A DNA stretch of 59,273 nucleotides from an uncultured Schumannella sp. (GTDB lineage Bacteria; Actinomycetota; Actinomycetes; Actinomycetales; Microbacteriaceae). The stretch's first letter is position 1; each line of letters opens with the position of its first letter. Under the pieces are notes generated by a model that saw nothing but the letters and a program-made list of their open reading frames with translations, was not told the DNA's origin and did not search any database. Location: NCBI RefSeq assembly GCF_905479755.1, contig NZ_CAJQNT010000035.1, positions 1 through 59,273 on the forward strand, written 5' to 3'. This document shows positions 49,999-59,206 of the stretch, in pieces. The translations under genes and the position numbers were made by a program.

Positions 49999-51039
49999 CT
50001 AGATGAGGCCGTAGCGCGCGAGCAGCTCCTGCGTCGTCGACAGGTCGTCGAGGTCGCTCAGATCGAGCTCGGGGTTGACGAGCGAGTCGAGGGCCGGAAG
50101 CCCCTCGGGGGCGGCAACGCCGGGCAGCAAGGGGTACTCGAAGGTCTGCTCGACGAAGTAGGCCTGCGCCTCCTCGGCGACCAGGAACCGCACGAACTCG
50201 AGCGCGTCGGCGTCGCCGGCCGCCCCGCTGAGGATGCCCGCGCCGGTGACGTTGACGACCGAACCGGCATCGCCGGCCTCGAGGAACTTCAGCTGCGCGC
50301 GCATGTTGTCGGCGCCGACCTCGGCGGCCTGACGGAACCAGTAGTAGTGGTTGATCAGCCCGACGTCGAGCGCACCTTCGTTAACCGCGGTGAGGGTCGC
50401 GGTGTTGTTCTCGAAGATCTGGAGGTCGTTATCGGCGAGAGCTTCGACCCACTCCTCGGCGGCCTGCTCGCCCTCCAGGACGCGCAGGGCGGTGACGAAG
50501 GACTGGAAGCTCGCGTTCCCCGGCGGCAGACCCAGGCGGCCCGCCCACTCGGGCTCGACGTAGTCGAGGACGGTGTCGGGCAGCTCCTCCGCGGTGAGCT
50601 CCTCGCCGTCGTAGACGACGACGCGCGCGCGTCCCGTGATGCCGACCCAGCTGTCATCGGTCGAGGTGAATCCCGCCGGAACCGCGTCGGTGATGTCGTC
50701 GGGCAGCGTGGCGAACAGGCCGACCTGGCTGAGGGCGCCGAGCGCGCCGGCATCCTGTGACAGGAAGACCTGCGCGGGGCTCGCCTCCCCCTCTTCGAGC
50801 AGCAGCGCGCCGAGTTCGGCGGTGTTGCCGTAACGCACGTCGACCTCGATGCCGGACTGCTCCTCGAACAGGTCGATGAGCGGCTGGATCAGTTCTTCGT
50901 CGCGCCCGGAGTACAGCGTGAAAGCACCGTCCGCGGTGAGCTCGTCGGTCGGGTCGGTGCTGGGCGATGCCGAGCACCCGGCGAGGAGCGCCGCGCTGGC
51001 GGTGAGGGCGAGCAGGGGAAGGAAACGCGAAGATCGCAT
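49999..51039 (-). CDS. fbpA: iron(III)-binding lipoprotein
   Basis: 346 residues. Lipobox LLAGC gives lipidated Cys22. The mature part is a family 1/FbpA-type binding protein: 'FTLYSGRDEELIQPLIDLFEEQSGIEVDVRYGNTAELGALLLEEGEASPAQVFLSQDAGALGAL', and the Tyr pair in 'INHYYWFRQAAEVG' matches the iron-ligand tyrosines of FbpA. It captures Fe3+ for FbpBC. A DtxR-type box lies 57 bp before the start. Confidence 0.92.
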   Translation of the reverse strand: MRSSRFLPLLALTASAALLAGCSASPSTDPTDELTADGAFTLYSGRDEELIQPLIDLFEEQSGIEVDVRYGNTAELGALLLEEGEASPAQVFLSQDAGALGALSQVGLFATLPDDITDAVPAGFTSTDDSWVGITGRARVVVYDGEELTAEELPDTVLDYVEPEWAGRLGLPPGNASFQSFVTALRVLEGEQAAEEWVEALADNDLQIFENNTATLTAVNEGALDVGLINHYYWFRQAAEVGADNMRAQLKFLEAGDAGSVVNVTGAGILSGAAGDADALEFVRFLVAEEAQAYFVEQTFEYPLLPGVAAPEGLPALDSLVNPELDLSDLDDLSTTQELLARYGLI

Positions 51040-51095
51040 GGGGATGTGGACTCCAGGAGAGAGCAGGGAAGCGGAACCGTCGCCATTGACAGAGG

Positions 51096-51114
51096 TTAGG
51101 TTAGGCTAACTTCA
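51096..51114 (-). promoter_or_regulatory. DtxR/IdeR-type iron box before fbpABC
   Basis: TTAGGTTAGGCTAACTTCA matches 15 of 19 positions of the DtxR consensus TTAGGTTAGCCTAACCTAA, with the left half perfect. It lies between the rocD stop and the fbpA start, so iron repression of fbpABC is expected. Confidence 0.87.
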
Positions 51115-51138
51115 CTTCTGACGCCAGTCGTGCCTTGC

Positions 51139-52359
51139 TCACGGACGAGAGAGCTCGCCCAGCACCGCCTCGAGTTGATCGACCGCCCACTCCAGATCGG
51201 CGCTCTCGATCACGATCGGCGGCGCGAACCGAATCGTCGAGCCGTGGGTGTCCTTCGCCAGCACTCCGCGGTCGAGAAGCAGCTCGCACACCCGTCGGCC
51301 GGTCGCCAGCGTCGGATCGATATCGACCCCGGCCCACAGCCCCGCGGCACGCACGGCGACAACGCCGTGCCCGATCAGCGCGCGAAGCCGCGCCTCGAGC
51401 ACCGCACCGAGCTCGCGCGCGCGCAACTGCATCTCGCCCGACTCCAGCAGTTCGACCACGGCATGCCCCACGGCGGCGGCCAGAGGGTTGCCGCCGAAGG
51501 TCGACCCGTGCTCGCCGGGGCGCAGCACCCCGAGCACGTCACGATCCGCGACCACCGCGCTCACCGGGACGATCCCCGCACCGAGCGCCTTGCCGAGCAG
51601 ATACATGTCCGGCACGACGCCGACATTGTCGCACTGGAACGTCGCCCCCGTGCGGCCCAGGCCCGACTGGATCTCGTCGGCGATGAACAGCACGTTGCGC
51701 TCCCGCGTCACCCGCCGCACCTCGGGCAGGTACTCGGCGGGTGGGATCACGATCCCCGCCTCACCCTGGATCGGCTCCACCAACACCGCCACGGTGGTCT
51801 CGTCGATCGCCGCGGCGAGCGCCTCCGCATCCCCATAGGGCACGCTCACGAAGCCTGGCGTGTACGGACCGAAGTCGGCCCGCGCCTCCGCGTCGTTGGA
51901 GAAGCTGATGATCGTGGTGGTGCGGCCATGGAAGTTGCCGTCTGCCACGATGATCGTCGCCCGGTCGTGCGGCACACCCTTCACGCGATACCCCCAGGCG
52001 CGTGCCACCTTGATGGCGCTCTCCACCGCCTCGGCGCCGGTGTTCATCGGCAGCACCATGTCTTTGTGCGCCAGCCGTGCCAGCGCCTCGAGGAACGGCC
52101 CCAGCCGGTCGTTGTGGAAGGCGCGGCTGGTCAGCGTGATCCGGTCCAGCTGCTCCTTCGCCACCGCGACGAGCCCCGGATGCGAGTGCCCGAAGTTGAC
52201 GGCCGAATAGGCGGCGAGACAGTCGAGGTAGCGGCGCCCCTCGACATCGGTCAGCCACGCCCCCTCCCCCTTCGCGATCACGACCGGAAGCGGGTGGTAG
52301 TTGTGCGCCCCGAACTCCTCCACCTGGTCGAGGAGACCGCGCGAGTCGAGCGCGGTCAT
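51139..52359 (-). CDS. rocD: ornithine aminotransferase
   Basis: 406 residues, class III PLP aminotransferase converting ornithine and 2-oxoglutarate to glutamate semialdehyde and glutamate. 'FGAHNYHPLPVVIAKGEGAWLTDVEGRRYLDCLAAYSAVNFGHSHP' is the RocD N-terminus. PLP-binding blocks are 'NTGAEAVESAIKVARAWGY', 'FIADEIQSGLGRTG' and the Schiff-base Lys in 'YLLGKALGAGIVPVSAV'. ATG 52359 overlaps the upstream stop by ATGA, so it is coupled to the amidinotransferase-fold gene. Together they form an arginine or ornithine degradation pair. Confidence 0.95.
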   Translation of the reverse strand: MTALDSRGLLDQVEEFGAHNYHPLPVVIAKGEGAWLTDVEGRRYLDCLAAYSAVNFGHSHPGLVAVAKEQLDRITLTSRAFHNDRLGPFLEALARLAHKDMVLPMNTGAEAVESAIKVARAWGYRVKGVPHDRATIIVADGNFHGRTTTIISFSNDAEARADFGPYTPGFVSVPYGDAEALAAAIDETTVAVLVEPIQGEAGIVIPPAEYLPEVRRVTRERNVLFIADEIQSGLGRTGATFQCDNVGVVPDMYLLGKALGAGIVPVSAVVADRDVLGVLRPGEHGSTFGGNPLAAAVGHAVVELLESGEMQLRARELGAVLEARLRALIGHGVVAVRAAGLWAGVDIDPTLATGRRVCELLLDRGVLAKDTHGSTIRFAPPIVIESADLEWAVDQLEAVLGELSRP

Positions 52360-53204
52360 CGGCGCAGTTCCAAGGTGCAGCACTTGACGCCGCCGCCGCC
52401 GAGCAGCAACTCCGACAGGTCGACCGGATGCGGGACGAACCCGCGCTCCCGCAGTTGCCGCCCGAAGTCCTCGGCCCGCGCGGCGATCACCACGTTGCGC
52501 CCATCGCTGAAGCTGTTCAGCCCGAGCACCGCGGCATCCTCGTCGGTGACGTGGATGGCGTCGGGGAAACGCTCCTCGAGGATCGCCCGGCTCTCGGCGT
52601 CGAACGCGGTCGGAAGGTAAGCGACGCTTCCCGGTCCTCCGTTCGAGTCGAGCACCGCGAACGCTGTGTCCAGGTGGTAGAAACTCGGGTCGACCAGGCG
52701 CAGCGTGACGACCTCACGATCGAAGATGCGGCGGAGCTCATCGTGGCTCGCGGTATCGCTGCGGAATCCGGTGCCGGCGAAGATGGTGTCACCGACCAAC
52801 AGGAAGTCGCCTTCGCCCTCATTGGTCGACACCGGCTCCCGCGGTTCGAAGCCGTTGGCGGCGAACCAGTCCAGGTAGGCGGGGCCTTCGGGTCCGCGCT
52901 CGGCGTACTGGAACCGTGCCCCGTAGGCGATGCCGTCGAGGGTGAACCCGCCGTTGGCCGCGTAGACCATGTCCGGCAGGCCCTCGACGGGGTCGATCAG
53001 GTGCACGTCGAAGCCGAGCTCGCGGTAGATCCGGGAGAGCTCCTCCCACTGCCGCACGGCGAGGCTCGTGTCGGTGGGCTGCTCCGGATGCATCCACGGG
53101 TTGATCCGGTAGCTGACCGTGAAGAACTCGGGTCGGCACATGAGCACGGTGCGACGCGTCGCAACGCGTTCCGGGGCACGTGAGGCGGCGTCAGTCATGG
53201 TCAT
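52356..53204 (-). CDS. amidinotransferase-fold arginine hydrolase (DDAH/arginine dihydrolase type)
   Basis: 282 residues from ATG 53204, which has GGAGA just upstream; the frame is open to 53255 but that part overlaps the lrp promoter. Pentein-fold guanidine-modifying enzyme: 'VLMCRPEFFTVSYRINPWM' N-terminus, 'GLPDMVYAANGGF' with Asn84, 'NEGEGDFLLVGD', catalytic His in 'SFYHLDTAFAVLD' and Cys275/Cys276 in 'VKCCTLELRR'. DDAH makes citrulline, whereas the downstream enzyme needs ornithine. That makes an arginine dihydrolase (ornithine-forming) activity an attractive alternative. Confidence 0.85.
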   Translation of the reverse strand: MTMTDAASRAPERVATRRTVLMCRPEFFTVSYRINPWMHPEQPTDTSLAVRQWEELSRIYRELGFDVHLIDPVEGLPDMVYAANGGFTLDGIAYGARFQYAERGPEGPAYLDWFAANGFEPREPVSTNEGEGDFLLVGDTIFAGTGFRSDTASHDELRRIFDREVVTLRLVDPSFYHLDTAFAVLDSNGGPGSVAYLPTAFDAESRAILEERFPDAIHVTDEDAAVLGLNSFSDGRNVVIAARAEDFGRQLRERGFVPHPVDLSELLLGGGGVKCCTLELRR

Positions 53205-53251
53205 GCTCTCCAGTGTTGCACGCACACTTCCGATGTAATCGGCCAGCGTGC

Positions 53252-53296
53252 GCATGTTTTCGCCGTGATTGGTGGCTTTGACGCACGTTTTCCGCG
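53252..53296. promoter_or_regulatory. tandem GCAyGTTTTC repeats between divergent arginine and lrp genes
   Basis: GCATGTTTTCGCCG (53252-53265) and GCACGTTTTCCGCG (53283-53296) are direct repeats 31 bp apart, three helical turns, directly upstream of the lrp start. Phased repeats fit an Lrp-type octamer; the protein assignment is inferred. Confidence 0.5.
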
Positions 53297-53308
53297 TACG
53301 ATCGGGGC

Positions 53309-53746
53309 GTGGACAACCTCGACTACGGAATTCTCGACCTGCTACGTCACAACTCGCGCGCCGGATACGGCGAAATCGGCGACCGAATCGGCCTCTCCGC
53401 CTCCGCGGTGAAACGGCGCGTCGATCGCCTCGTCGCCGACGGCGTCATCCGCGCCTTCACAATCCAGGTCGACCCGAAGGTCGATGGCCTCGCGACCGAA
53501 GCCTGGGTCGAGCTGTTCTGCCGCGGCACCGTCGCCCCCGACGAGCTGAAACGCATCCTGCAAGGGGTACCCGAGGTCGTCGACGCCAGCACCGTCACCG
53601 GCGAAGCGGATGCGGTGGTGCTGCTGCGCTCGCGCGACATCCCCTCGCTCGAGGATGCCCTCGAAAAGGTGCGCGTCGCCCCCAGCGTCGACCACACGCG
53701 CAGCGCGATCGTGCTCAGCCGGCTCATCCACCGCAACTACGACTGA
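53309..53746 (+). CDS. Lrp/AsnC-family regulator
   Basis: 145 residues from GTG 53309. The helix-turn-helix ('LDYGILDLLRHNSRAGYGEIGDRIGLSASAVKRRVDRLVADGVIRAFTIQVD') is followed by the RAM amino-acid-sensing domain ('WVELFCRGTVAPDELKRILQGVPEVVDASTVTGEADAVVLLRSRDIPSLEDALEKVRVAPSV'). It is divergent from the arginine pair, which it probably activates when arginine or ornithine is present. A 15-bp-stem terminator closes it. Confidence 0.93.
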   Translation: MDNLDYGILDLLRHNSRAGYGEIGDRIGLSASAVKRRVDRLVADGVIRAFTIQVDPKVDGLATEAWVELFCRGTVAPDELKRILQGVPEVVDASTVTGEADAVVLLRSRDIPSLEDALEKVRVAPSVDHTRSAIVLSRLIHRNYD

Positions 53747-53755
53747 ACGCGAGAG

Positions 53756-53789
53756 CCGCGGTCCCGCTCAACGCTGAGCGGGACCGCGG
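53756..53789. terminator. bidirectional terminator between lrp and aceB
   Basis: Perfect 15-bp arms, CCGCGGTCCCGCTCA (53756-53770) and TGAGCGGGACCGCGG (53775-53789), have a 4-nt ACGC loop, between convergent stops 53746 and 53809. Confidence 0.88.
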
Positions 53790-53808
53790 CATGGTCGGTC
53801 GCGGCTGA

Positions 53809-55449
53809 CTAGGCCGCCACCATCCCCCGTGCGCGGGGAGTCGCGGCGATCGGGTCGACCAGGTAGCGCGAGTACGCCGCAATCGTGAGGAAGGTCGGGA
53901 ACTCCTCCCCCAGCGTCACCTCGCGGAACAGCTCCGCCGCATCATCGATGCGCGAACCCTCGCCGCCGCGCTCGGCGACCTCACGCGCGAGCAGGTTCTC
54001 GACCAGCTCCGCCGTCACGCGCGTGCCCTCCGCCGTCACGACGCCCTGGCGAATCCACTGCCAGAGCTGCGATCGGCTGATCTCCGCGGTGGCGGCATCC
54101 TCCATCAGGTCGTCGATCGCGGCCGCGCCGATCCCGCGCAGCCAGCTGTCCAGATAGCGCAGCGCGATCGACACGTTGGCGGCGAGTCCCGCATCCGTCA
54201 CTTGGCCGTCGATGTCGAGATCGGTCAGCTGCGCCGCCGTCACATGCACCTCTTCGCGCAGGCGGTCCAGCTGGTTCGGCCGTTCGCCGAGCACCGCGTC
54301 GAACTCGGCGCGCGCCGTCGGAATCAGGTCCGGATGCGCCACCCACGTGCCGTCGAAGCCGTCGCCGGCCTCGCGGCGCTTATCGGCCTGCACGGCCGCG
54401 AGCGCGCGCTCGGTCACCTCCGGATCGCGACGGTTCGGGATGAACGCGCTCATGCCGCCGATCGCGTGCGCGCCCCGCTTGTGGCAGGTCTGCACGAGCA
54501 ACTCGGTGTAGGCGCGCATGAACGGGACCGTCATCGTGATCTCCTTGCGGTCGGGGAGCGTGAAGCGCGCCCCGCGTCCGCGGAAGTTCTTGATGATGCT
54601 GAAAATGTAGTCCCAGCGCCCCGCGTTGAGTCCCGCGCAGTGCTCGCGCAGCTCGTACAGAATCTCGTCCATCTCGAAGGCGGCCGTGATGGTCTCGATC
54701 AGCACCGTGGCACGGATCGTGCCGTGCGGGATGCCGATCGCGTTCTCGCTGAACGTGAAGACGTCATCCCACAGCCGCGCCTCGAGGTGGTTCTCGAGCT
54801 TCGGCAGGTAGAAGTACGGCCCGGCGCCGCGCGCGATCAGCTCCTGCGCGTTGTGGAAGAAGTACAGCCCGAAGTCGACGAGCGAGGCGCTCGCGGGCGA
54901 GGCGATCCCCGCCTGATCGGTGTAGCGCAGATGCTTCTCCACCAGGTGCCAGCCGCGCGGGCGGAACACGATCGTCGGCGTCTCCTCCCCGAGCGTGTAG
55001 CTCTTGCCCTCGGGCGAGGTGAAGTCGATCTGGCGACGGATCGCGTCGAACAGATTCTGCTGACCGCCGATGACGTTCGCCCAGGTGGGGCTCAGCGCAT
55101 CCTCGTGGTCGGCGAGCCACACCTTGGCGCCCGAATTCATCGCGTTGATGGTCATCTTGCGGTCGGTCGGGCCAGTGATCTCAACGCGACGGTCCTCAAG
55201 GCCGGGACCGGCGCCGGCGACGCGCCACTCGCTGTTCTCGCGGACCGACTTGGTCTCGTCGAGGAAGCGCAGGTTGCGTCCATTGTCGATTGCGTGACGG
55301 AACAGCATCCGCCCCGAGAGCCGCTCCTGGCGGCGTCCGGCGAAGATGTCGTGCAGTCGGGTGAGGAAGCGCAGCGCTTCCGGCGTGAGGATGCGTGCGG
55401 TGCTCTCGTCCTGAGGACCGAGCACCTCCATCCGGATCGGGTGAGTCAT
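53809..55449 (-). CDS. aceB: malate synthase A
   Basis: 546 residues, cytosolic enzyme of the glyoxylate shunt condensing glyoxylate and acetyl-CoA to malate. AceB blocks: '[18 protein letters not shown]', '[24 protein letters not shown]', '[21 protein letters not shown]', '[45 protein letters not shown]' and '[14 protein letters not shown]'. The catalytic Asp lies in the C-terminal helical part ('[37 protein letters not shown]' block). ATG 55449 has AAGGAG 7 nt upstream. It is downstream of aceA in one operon. Confidence 0.97.
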   Translation of the reverse strand: MTHPIRMEVLGPQDESTARILTPEALRFLTRLHDIFAGRRQERLSGRMLFRHAIDNGRNLRFLDETKSVRENSEWRVAGAGPGLEDRRVEITGPTDRKMTINAMNSGAKVWLADHEDALSPTWANVIGGQQNLFDAIRRQIDFTSPEGKSYTLGEETPTIVFRPRGWHLVEKHLRYTDQAGIASPASASLVDFGLYFFHNAQELIARGAGPYFYLPKLENHLEARLWDDVFTFSENAIGIPHGTIRATVLIETITAAFEMDEILYELREHCAGLNAGRWDYIFSIIKNFRGRGARFTLPDRKEITMTVPFMRAYTELLVQTCHKRGAHAIGGMSAFIPNRRDPEVTERALAAVQADKRREAGDGFDGTWVAHPDLIPTARAEFDAVLGERPNQLDRLREEVHVTAAQLTDLDIDGQVTDAGLAANVSIALRYLDSWLRGIGAAAIDDLMEDAATAEISRSQLWQWIRQGVVTAEGTRVTAELVENLLAREVAERGGEGSRIDDAAELFREVTLGEEFPTFLTIAAYSRYLVDPIAATPRARGMVAA

Positions 55450-55483
55450 GATCGTCTCCTTGTCGTGCCTGGTGTCTCGTGTC

Positions 55484-56797
55484 CTAGTGGAATTGCGCAG
55501 ACTCGGTGGAGCCGACGAGCGCGAGAGTGGCACTGTCCGGGTTGAGGGCAGTGGAGATCCGGTCGAAGTACCCGGTTCCCACCTCGCGCTGGTGCTTGGT
55601 CGCGGTGTATCCGCGGGATTCGGCGGCGAATTCCGCCTCCTGCAACTCGACGTAGGCGCTCATGTGCCGCGTCGAGTAGCCCTGGGCCAGTTCGAACATC
55701 CCGTGGTTCAGGGAGTGGAAACCGGCAAGCGTGATGAATTGGAAGGCGTATCCCATGGCCGACAGCTCGCGCTGGAACTTCGCGATGGTGTCGTCGTCGA
55801 GGTGGCGCTTCCAGTTGAAGCTCGGCGAGCAGTTGTAGGCGAGCTTCTGGCCGGGGAACTCGGCGTGGATGCTCTCGGCAAAGGTGCGCGCCAGCTCCAG
55901 GTCGGGCTCGCTCGACTCCACCCACAACAGGTCGGCGTACGGGGCGTAGGCGTGACCGCGAGCGAGCACCGGACCGATGCCGTTCTCGACCTCGTAGAAG
56001 CCTTCGCTCGTGCGGCCGCCGGAGAGGAACGGGCGGTCCCGCTCATCCACGTCGCTCGTGAGGAGCGTCGCCGCGAGCGAGTCGGTGCGCGCGATGACGA
56101 TCGTCGGCACGTCGGCCACGTCGGCGGCGAGACGCGCGGCGTTGAGGGTGCGGATGTGCTGCCCGGTCGGGATCAGCACCTTGCCGCCCATGTGCCCGCA
56201 CTTCTTCTCGCTCGCGAGCTGGTCCTCCCAGTGCACGCCCGCCGCCCCGGCCTCGATCATCGAGTGCATGAGTTCGTAGGCGTTGAGCGGGCCGCCGAAG
56301 CCGGCCTCGGCGTCGGCGACGATCGGCACCATCCAGTCGCGAGAGGCGTCGCCCTCCGAGAACTCGATTTGCGCCGAGCGCTGCAGGGCGTTGTTGATGC
56401 GCCGCACGACCGCGGGCACCGAGTTGGCGGGGTAGAGGCTCTGGTCGGGGTAGGTCTGGCCCGAGAGGTTGGCGTCGCCCGCCACCTGCCAGCCCGAGAG
56501 GTAAATCGCCTTGAGCCCGGCACGCACCTGCTGCACGGCCTGGTTGCCGGTGAGGGCTCCCAGCGCGGCCACCCACTCGTCGGGGTTCTCGCTGTTGGCC
56601 TCGATGAGCTCCCACAGGTTCTCGGCTCCGCGCCGCGCGAGGGTGCGCTCTTCTCGGACCGGACCGCGCAGGGCGATGACGTCGTCGGCGGTGTAGTCGC
56701 GGCGGATGTTCGCCCACCGCGGGTTGGTGTCCCAGTCGTGCTGCAGTTCGGCGGCGGTCTGTGTCTGGTCGCCGGGACGCGCGGGGTTGGTGGTCAT
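55484..56797 (-). CDS. aceA: isocitrate lyase
   Basis: 437 residues, splits isocitrate into glyoxylate and succinate, first step of the glyoxylate shunt for growth on acetate, fatty acids or C2 units. The active-site loop is '[16 protein letters not shown]' (catalytic Cys in KKCGHMGGK). Other family blocks are '[45 protein letters not shown]', '[19 protein letters not shown]' and '[17 protein letters not shown]'. ATG 56797 begins with the usual '[16 protein letters not shown]' N-terminus. It is divergent from the RamB-like gene and probably repressed by it. Confidence 0.98.
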   Translation of the reverse strand: MTTNPARPGDQTQTAAELQHDWDTNPRWANIRRDYTADDVIALRGPVREERTLARRGAENLWELIEANSENPDEWVAALGALTGNQAVQQVRAGLKAIYLSGWQVAGDANLSGQTYPDQSLYPANSVPAVVRRINNALQRSAQIEFSEGDASRDWMVPIVADAEAGFGGPLNAYELMHSMIEAGAAGVHWEDQLASEKKCGHMGGKVLIPTGQHIRTLNAARLAADVADVPTIVIARTDSLAATLLTSDVDERDRPFLSGGRTSEGFYEVENGIGPVLARGHAYAPYADLLWVESSEPDLELARTFAESIHAEFPGQKLAYNCSPSFNWKRHLDDDTIAKFQRELSAMGYAFQFITLAGFHSLNHGMFELAQGYSTRHMSAYVELQEAEFAAESRGYTATKHQREVGTGYFDRISTALNPDSATLALVGSTESAQFH

Positions 56798-56869
56798 GGA
56801 CTGCTCCTTTGCTGAAGTCGTGTCTCGACTGTGCGCCCGCCGCAACGCGAACTTCTCGCTCTGGCAGCC

Positions 56870-56889
56870 AGAAATACCCGAATATTTCT
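56870..56889. promoter_or_regulatory. inverted repeat in the aceA/ramB divergent spacer
   Basis: AGAAATA (56870-56876) and TATTTCT (56883-56889) are a perfect 7-bp inverted repeat around CCCGAA, in an A/T-rich pocket. TGATGCAAAGAAC follows. It is the best candidate operator for the RamB-like protein, although it differs from the AAAGTTTGCAAA-type box of Corynebacterium. Confidence 0.5.
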
Positions 56890-56925
56890 GATGCAAAGAA
56901 CAATCGGACCTGGGATGCTGTCGGA

Positions 56926-58395
56926 ATGGCCCCACTCGACGCCACCGCCCTCGACGATGAAGACATGCTCGATCCGCTCACCATCGGCCGCCGCATCCGA
57001 CAGCTGCGCACCGACCGCGGGATGACGCTGGAAGTCCTCGCGCAGGCGATCGGCCGCGCGCCGTCACAGGTCTCCGTCATCGAAAACGGCAAACGCGAAC
57101 TCAAGGTGGGCGAACTGCAGCGTTTCGCGCGCATCCTCGAGGTCGGCCTCGACGACCTGCTCTCCCCCGAGCCGCCCACCTCGCGAGACGCCCTCGAGAT
57201 CGCGCTCGAACGGGCGGGGCGCGGCCCCATCTTCTCCTCGCTCGAGCTACCGCCCGTTCCCGTGCGCAAAGGGCTCAGCGACGAGGCGATCGCCACCATC
57301 CTGCGGCTGCACGACGAGCTCGAGCGCCTGCACCGGCAGCGCGCCGCCACCCCCGAGGAGGCGCGACGGGCGAACGCCGAGCTCCGCGCCGAACAGCGCC
57401 GTCGCGGCAACCACTTCCCCGAGTTGGAGCAGACCGCGCGCGAGCTGCTGGCCGCCGTCGGGCACACCGGCGGTCCGCTCTCACAGCGCGTCGCCTCCGA
57501 ACTCGCCGCGCACCTCGGGTTCTCGCTGCACTACGTGCCCGACCTTCCCGCCTCCACCCGCAGCGTCACCGATAAGGAGAACGGGCGCATCTACCTGCCG
57601 GTGCGCCACGGCGACACCGATCCGCGCACGACCCTGCTGCAGGCACTCGCGGCGCACGTGCTCGACAAGAAGGAGCCGCACGACTACGCCGAGCTGCTGC
57701 GCCAGCGGGTCGAGACCAACTACCTCGCGGGCGCGCTGCTGATCCCCGAGGCGAGCGCCGTCGCGTTCCTCACGACCGCCAAACAGGCGCGCGAACTGAG
57801 CATCGAAGACCTGCGGGATGCCTTCGCCGTCAGCTACGAGACCGCCGCCCACCGCTTCACCAACCTCGCCACCGAGCACCTGGGACTGCCGGTGCACTTC
57901 CTCAAAGTGCACTCCAGCGGCACCATCTCGAAGGCCTACGAGAACGACGGCGCCGCGTTCCCGACGGATGCGCTCGGCGCGATCGACGGGCAGATCGTCT
58001 GCCGCTGGTGGAGTGCGCGCCAGGTGTTCGAGGTCGCCGACCGGCTGAGCCCCTTCCACCAGTACACCGACAAGCCCGCCGGGACCTATTGGTGCAGTTC
58101 GAGCATCCAATCGACCGCTGCCGGCGACTTCTCGGTGAGCGTGGGCACCCCGTTCGCGCACGTCAAGTGGTTCCGCGGGCGCGACACGCAACGCCGCCTG
58201 CGCTCGACCTGCCCCGACCCGTCCTGCTGCCGGCGGCCGCCCGCCCAGCTGTCGCAGCGCTGGGCCGAGAAAGCGTGGCCGAGCGCGCGGCTGAACGCCT
58301 CACTGCTCGCGGCCATGCCGACCGGAACCTTCACCGGCGTCGACACCACCGCGGTGTACGAGTTCCTCGAGAAGCACTCCGGGGGTCGCGCGTGA
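56926..58395 (+). CDS. ramB: RamB-like short-chain fatty acyl regulator
   Basis: 489 residues. The N-terminal Xre helix-turn-helix ('[52 protein letters not shown]', about 17-70) is followed by an IrrE/ImmA-like region and a Cys-containing C-terminal domain ('[10 protein letters not shown]', '[11 protein letters not shown]'), the layout of the RamB/ScfR group. The HExxH metalloprotease motif of ImmA relatives is replaced by '[14 protein letters not shown]', so it is probably not a protease. RamB controls aceA, aceB and acetate genes in Corynebacterium, and here it is divergent from aceA. ATG 56926 starts the conserved part. Confidence 0.92.
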   Translation: MAPLDATALDDEDMLDPLTIGRRIRQLRTDRGMTLEVLAQAIGRAPSQVSVIENGKRELKVGELQRFARILEVGLDDLLSPEPPTSRDALEIALERAGRGPIFSSLELPPVPVRKGLSDEAIATILRLHDELERLHRQRAATPEEARRANAELRAEQRRRGNHFPELEQTARELLAAVGHTGGPLSQRVASELAAHLGFSLHYVPDLPASTRSVTDKENGRIYLPVRHGDTDPRTTLLQALAAHVLDKKEPHDYAELLRQRVETNYLAGALLIPEASAVAFLTTAKQARELSIEDLRDAFAVSYETAAHRFTNLATEHLGLPVHFLKVHSSGTISKAYENDGAAFPTDALGAIDGQIVCRWWSARQVFEVADRLSPFHQYTDKPAGTYWCSSSIQSTAAGDFSVSVGTPFAHVKWFRGRDTQRRLRSTCPDPSCCRRPPAQLSQRWAEKAWPSARLNASLLAAMPTGTFTGVDTTAVYEFLEKHSGGRA

Positions 58396-58748
58396 ACATC
58401 ACCATCGACGCCGAGGCGGCCGAGGCTCCCTTCGAGCAGGTGCGACGCCAGATACGGGATGCGGCACGCGACGGCGCGCTGGCCGCCGGATCCAAGCTCC
58501 CCACGGTGCGCGCCCTCGCCGAACAGCTCGGACTGGCGGTCAACACGGTCGCCCGCGCCTACCGCGAACTCGAGTCCGACGGCATCATCGAGACCCGCGG
58601 ACGCAGCGGCTCGTTCGTCGCTTTCTCCGCGGATGCCGCCGAACGCGCCCTCCAGCAGGCGGCCGCCGACTACGCGGCCCGCGCCCGCACCCTCGGCGCC
58701 GACCCCTCCGCCGCCCTCGCGGCCGCCCGCGCCGCCCTCGACGCCTAG
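58392..58748 (+). CDS. YtrA-type GntR regulator
   Basis: 118 residues: a winged helix-turn-helix ('PFEQVRRQIRDAARDGALAAGSKLPTVRALAEQLGLAVNTVARAYRELESDGIIETRGRSGSFVAF') followed by a short dimerising tail. YtrA proteins usually control a nearby ABC transporter; none is visible before the window ends. GTG 58392 overlaps the ramB stop as GTGA, so the two regulators are co-translated. Confidence 0.9.
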   Translation: MNITIDAEAAEAPFEQVRRQIRDAARDGALAAGSKLPTVRALAEQLGLAVNTVARAYRELESDGIIETRGRSGSFVAFSADAAERALQQAAADYAARARTLGADPSAALAAARAALDA

Positions 58749-58821
58749 CCCCGCGCACCCACACCCCCGCGCACCCCCGCGCACCCCCGCACCCGCGCAC
58801 CCCCGCACCACCACCACATCC

Positions 58822-58882
58822 CGCGAGCGGTGCCAAACGTCGGATCCGCAGGCCCAAGACCGCACTATTCGCACCGCTCGCG
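58822..58882. repeat. 61-bp inverted-repeat element, copy 1
   Basis: Ends CGCGAGCGGTGC and GCACCGCTCGCG are a perfect 12-bp inverted repeat. The 37-bp core starts CAAACGTCGGATCCGCAGGC and ends in CTATTC. Flanked by CC and CGGG. Confidence 0.85.
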
Positions 58883-59000
58883 CGGGTCGCGCACGCACCA
58901 CCCCGCGCCCCCGCGCGCCACACCCCGCGCGCGCCCCCGCGCCCCACCCCCGCGCACCACGCACCGGCCGCGCACCACCCCGCCCGCGCCTCCCACATCC

Positions 59001-59061
59001 CGCGAGCGGTGCCAAACGTCGGATGCGCAGGCCCAAGATCGCATTATTCGCACCGCTCGCG
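59001..59061. repeat. 61-bp inverted-repeat element, copy 2
   Basis: Same ends (12-bp inverted repeat) and same length as copy 1. The core differs at three positions (GGATGCGC for GGATCCGC, AAGATCGC for AAGACCGC, ATTATTC for ACTATTC). It starts 179 bp after copy 1. Confidence 0.85.
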
Positions 59062-59147
59062 CGGGTCACGCAAGCGCCACGCCGCACCCGTGCACCCCCG
59101 CACCCCCCGCGCGCCACCCCGCACGCCGTACGCGCATCCCACGCCCG

Positions 59148-59206
59148 GCGAGCGGTGCCAAACGTTGGATGCGCGTGCCCAAGATCGCACTTTTCGCACC
59201 GCTCGC
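59148..59206. repeat. 59-bp inverted-repeat element, copy 3
   Basis: GCGAGCGGTGC and GCACCGCTCGC arms (11 bp) with a diverged core starting CAAACGTTGGATGCGCGTGC and ending in CTTTTC. It starts 147 bp after copy 2. Arms are conserved while core bases vary. Confidence 0.83.

Noticed and set aside
58822-59206. CRISPR-like array of three spaced repeats
   Set aside because: Only three copies, 147-179 bp apart, separated by simple sequence rather than unique ~30-35-bp spacers, with divergent cores and no cas genes nearby.
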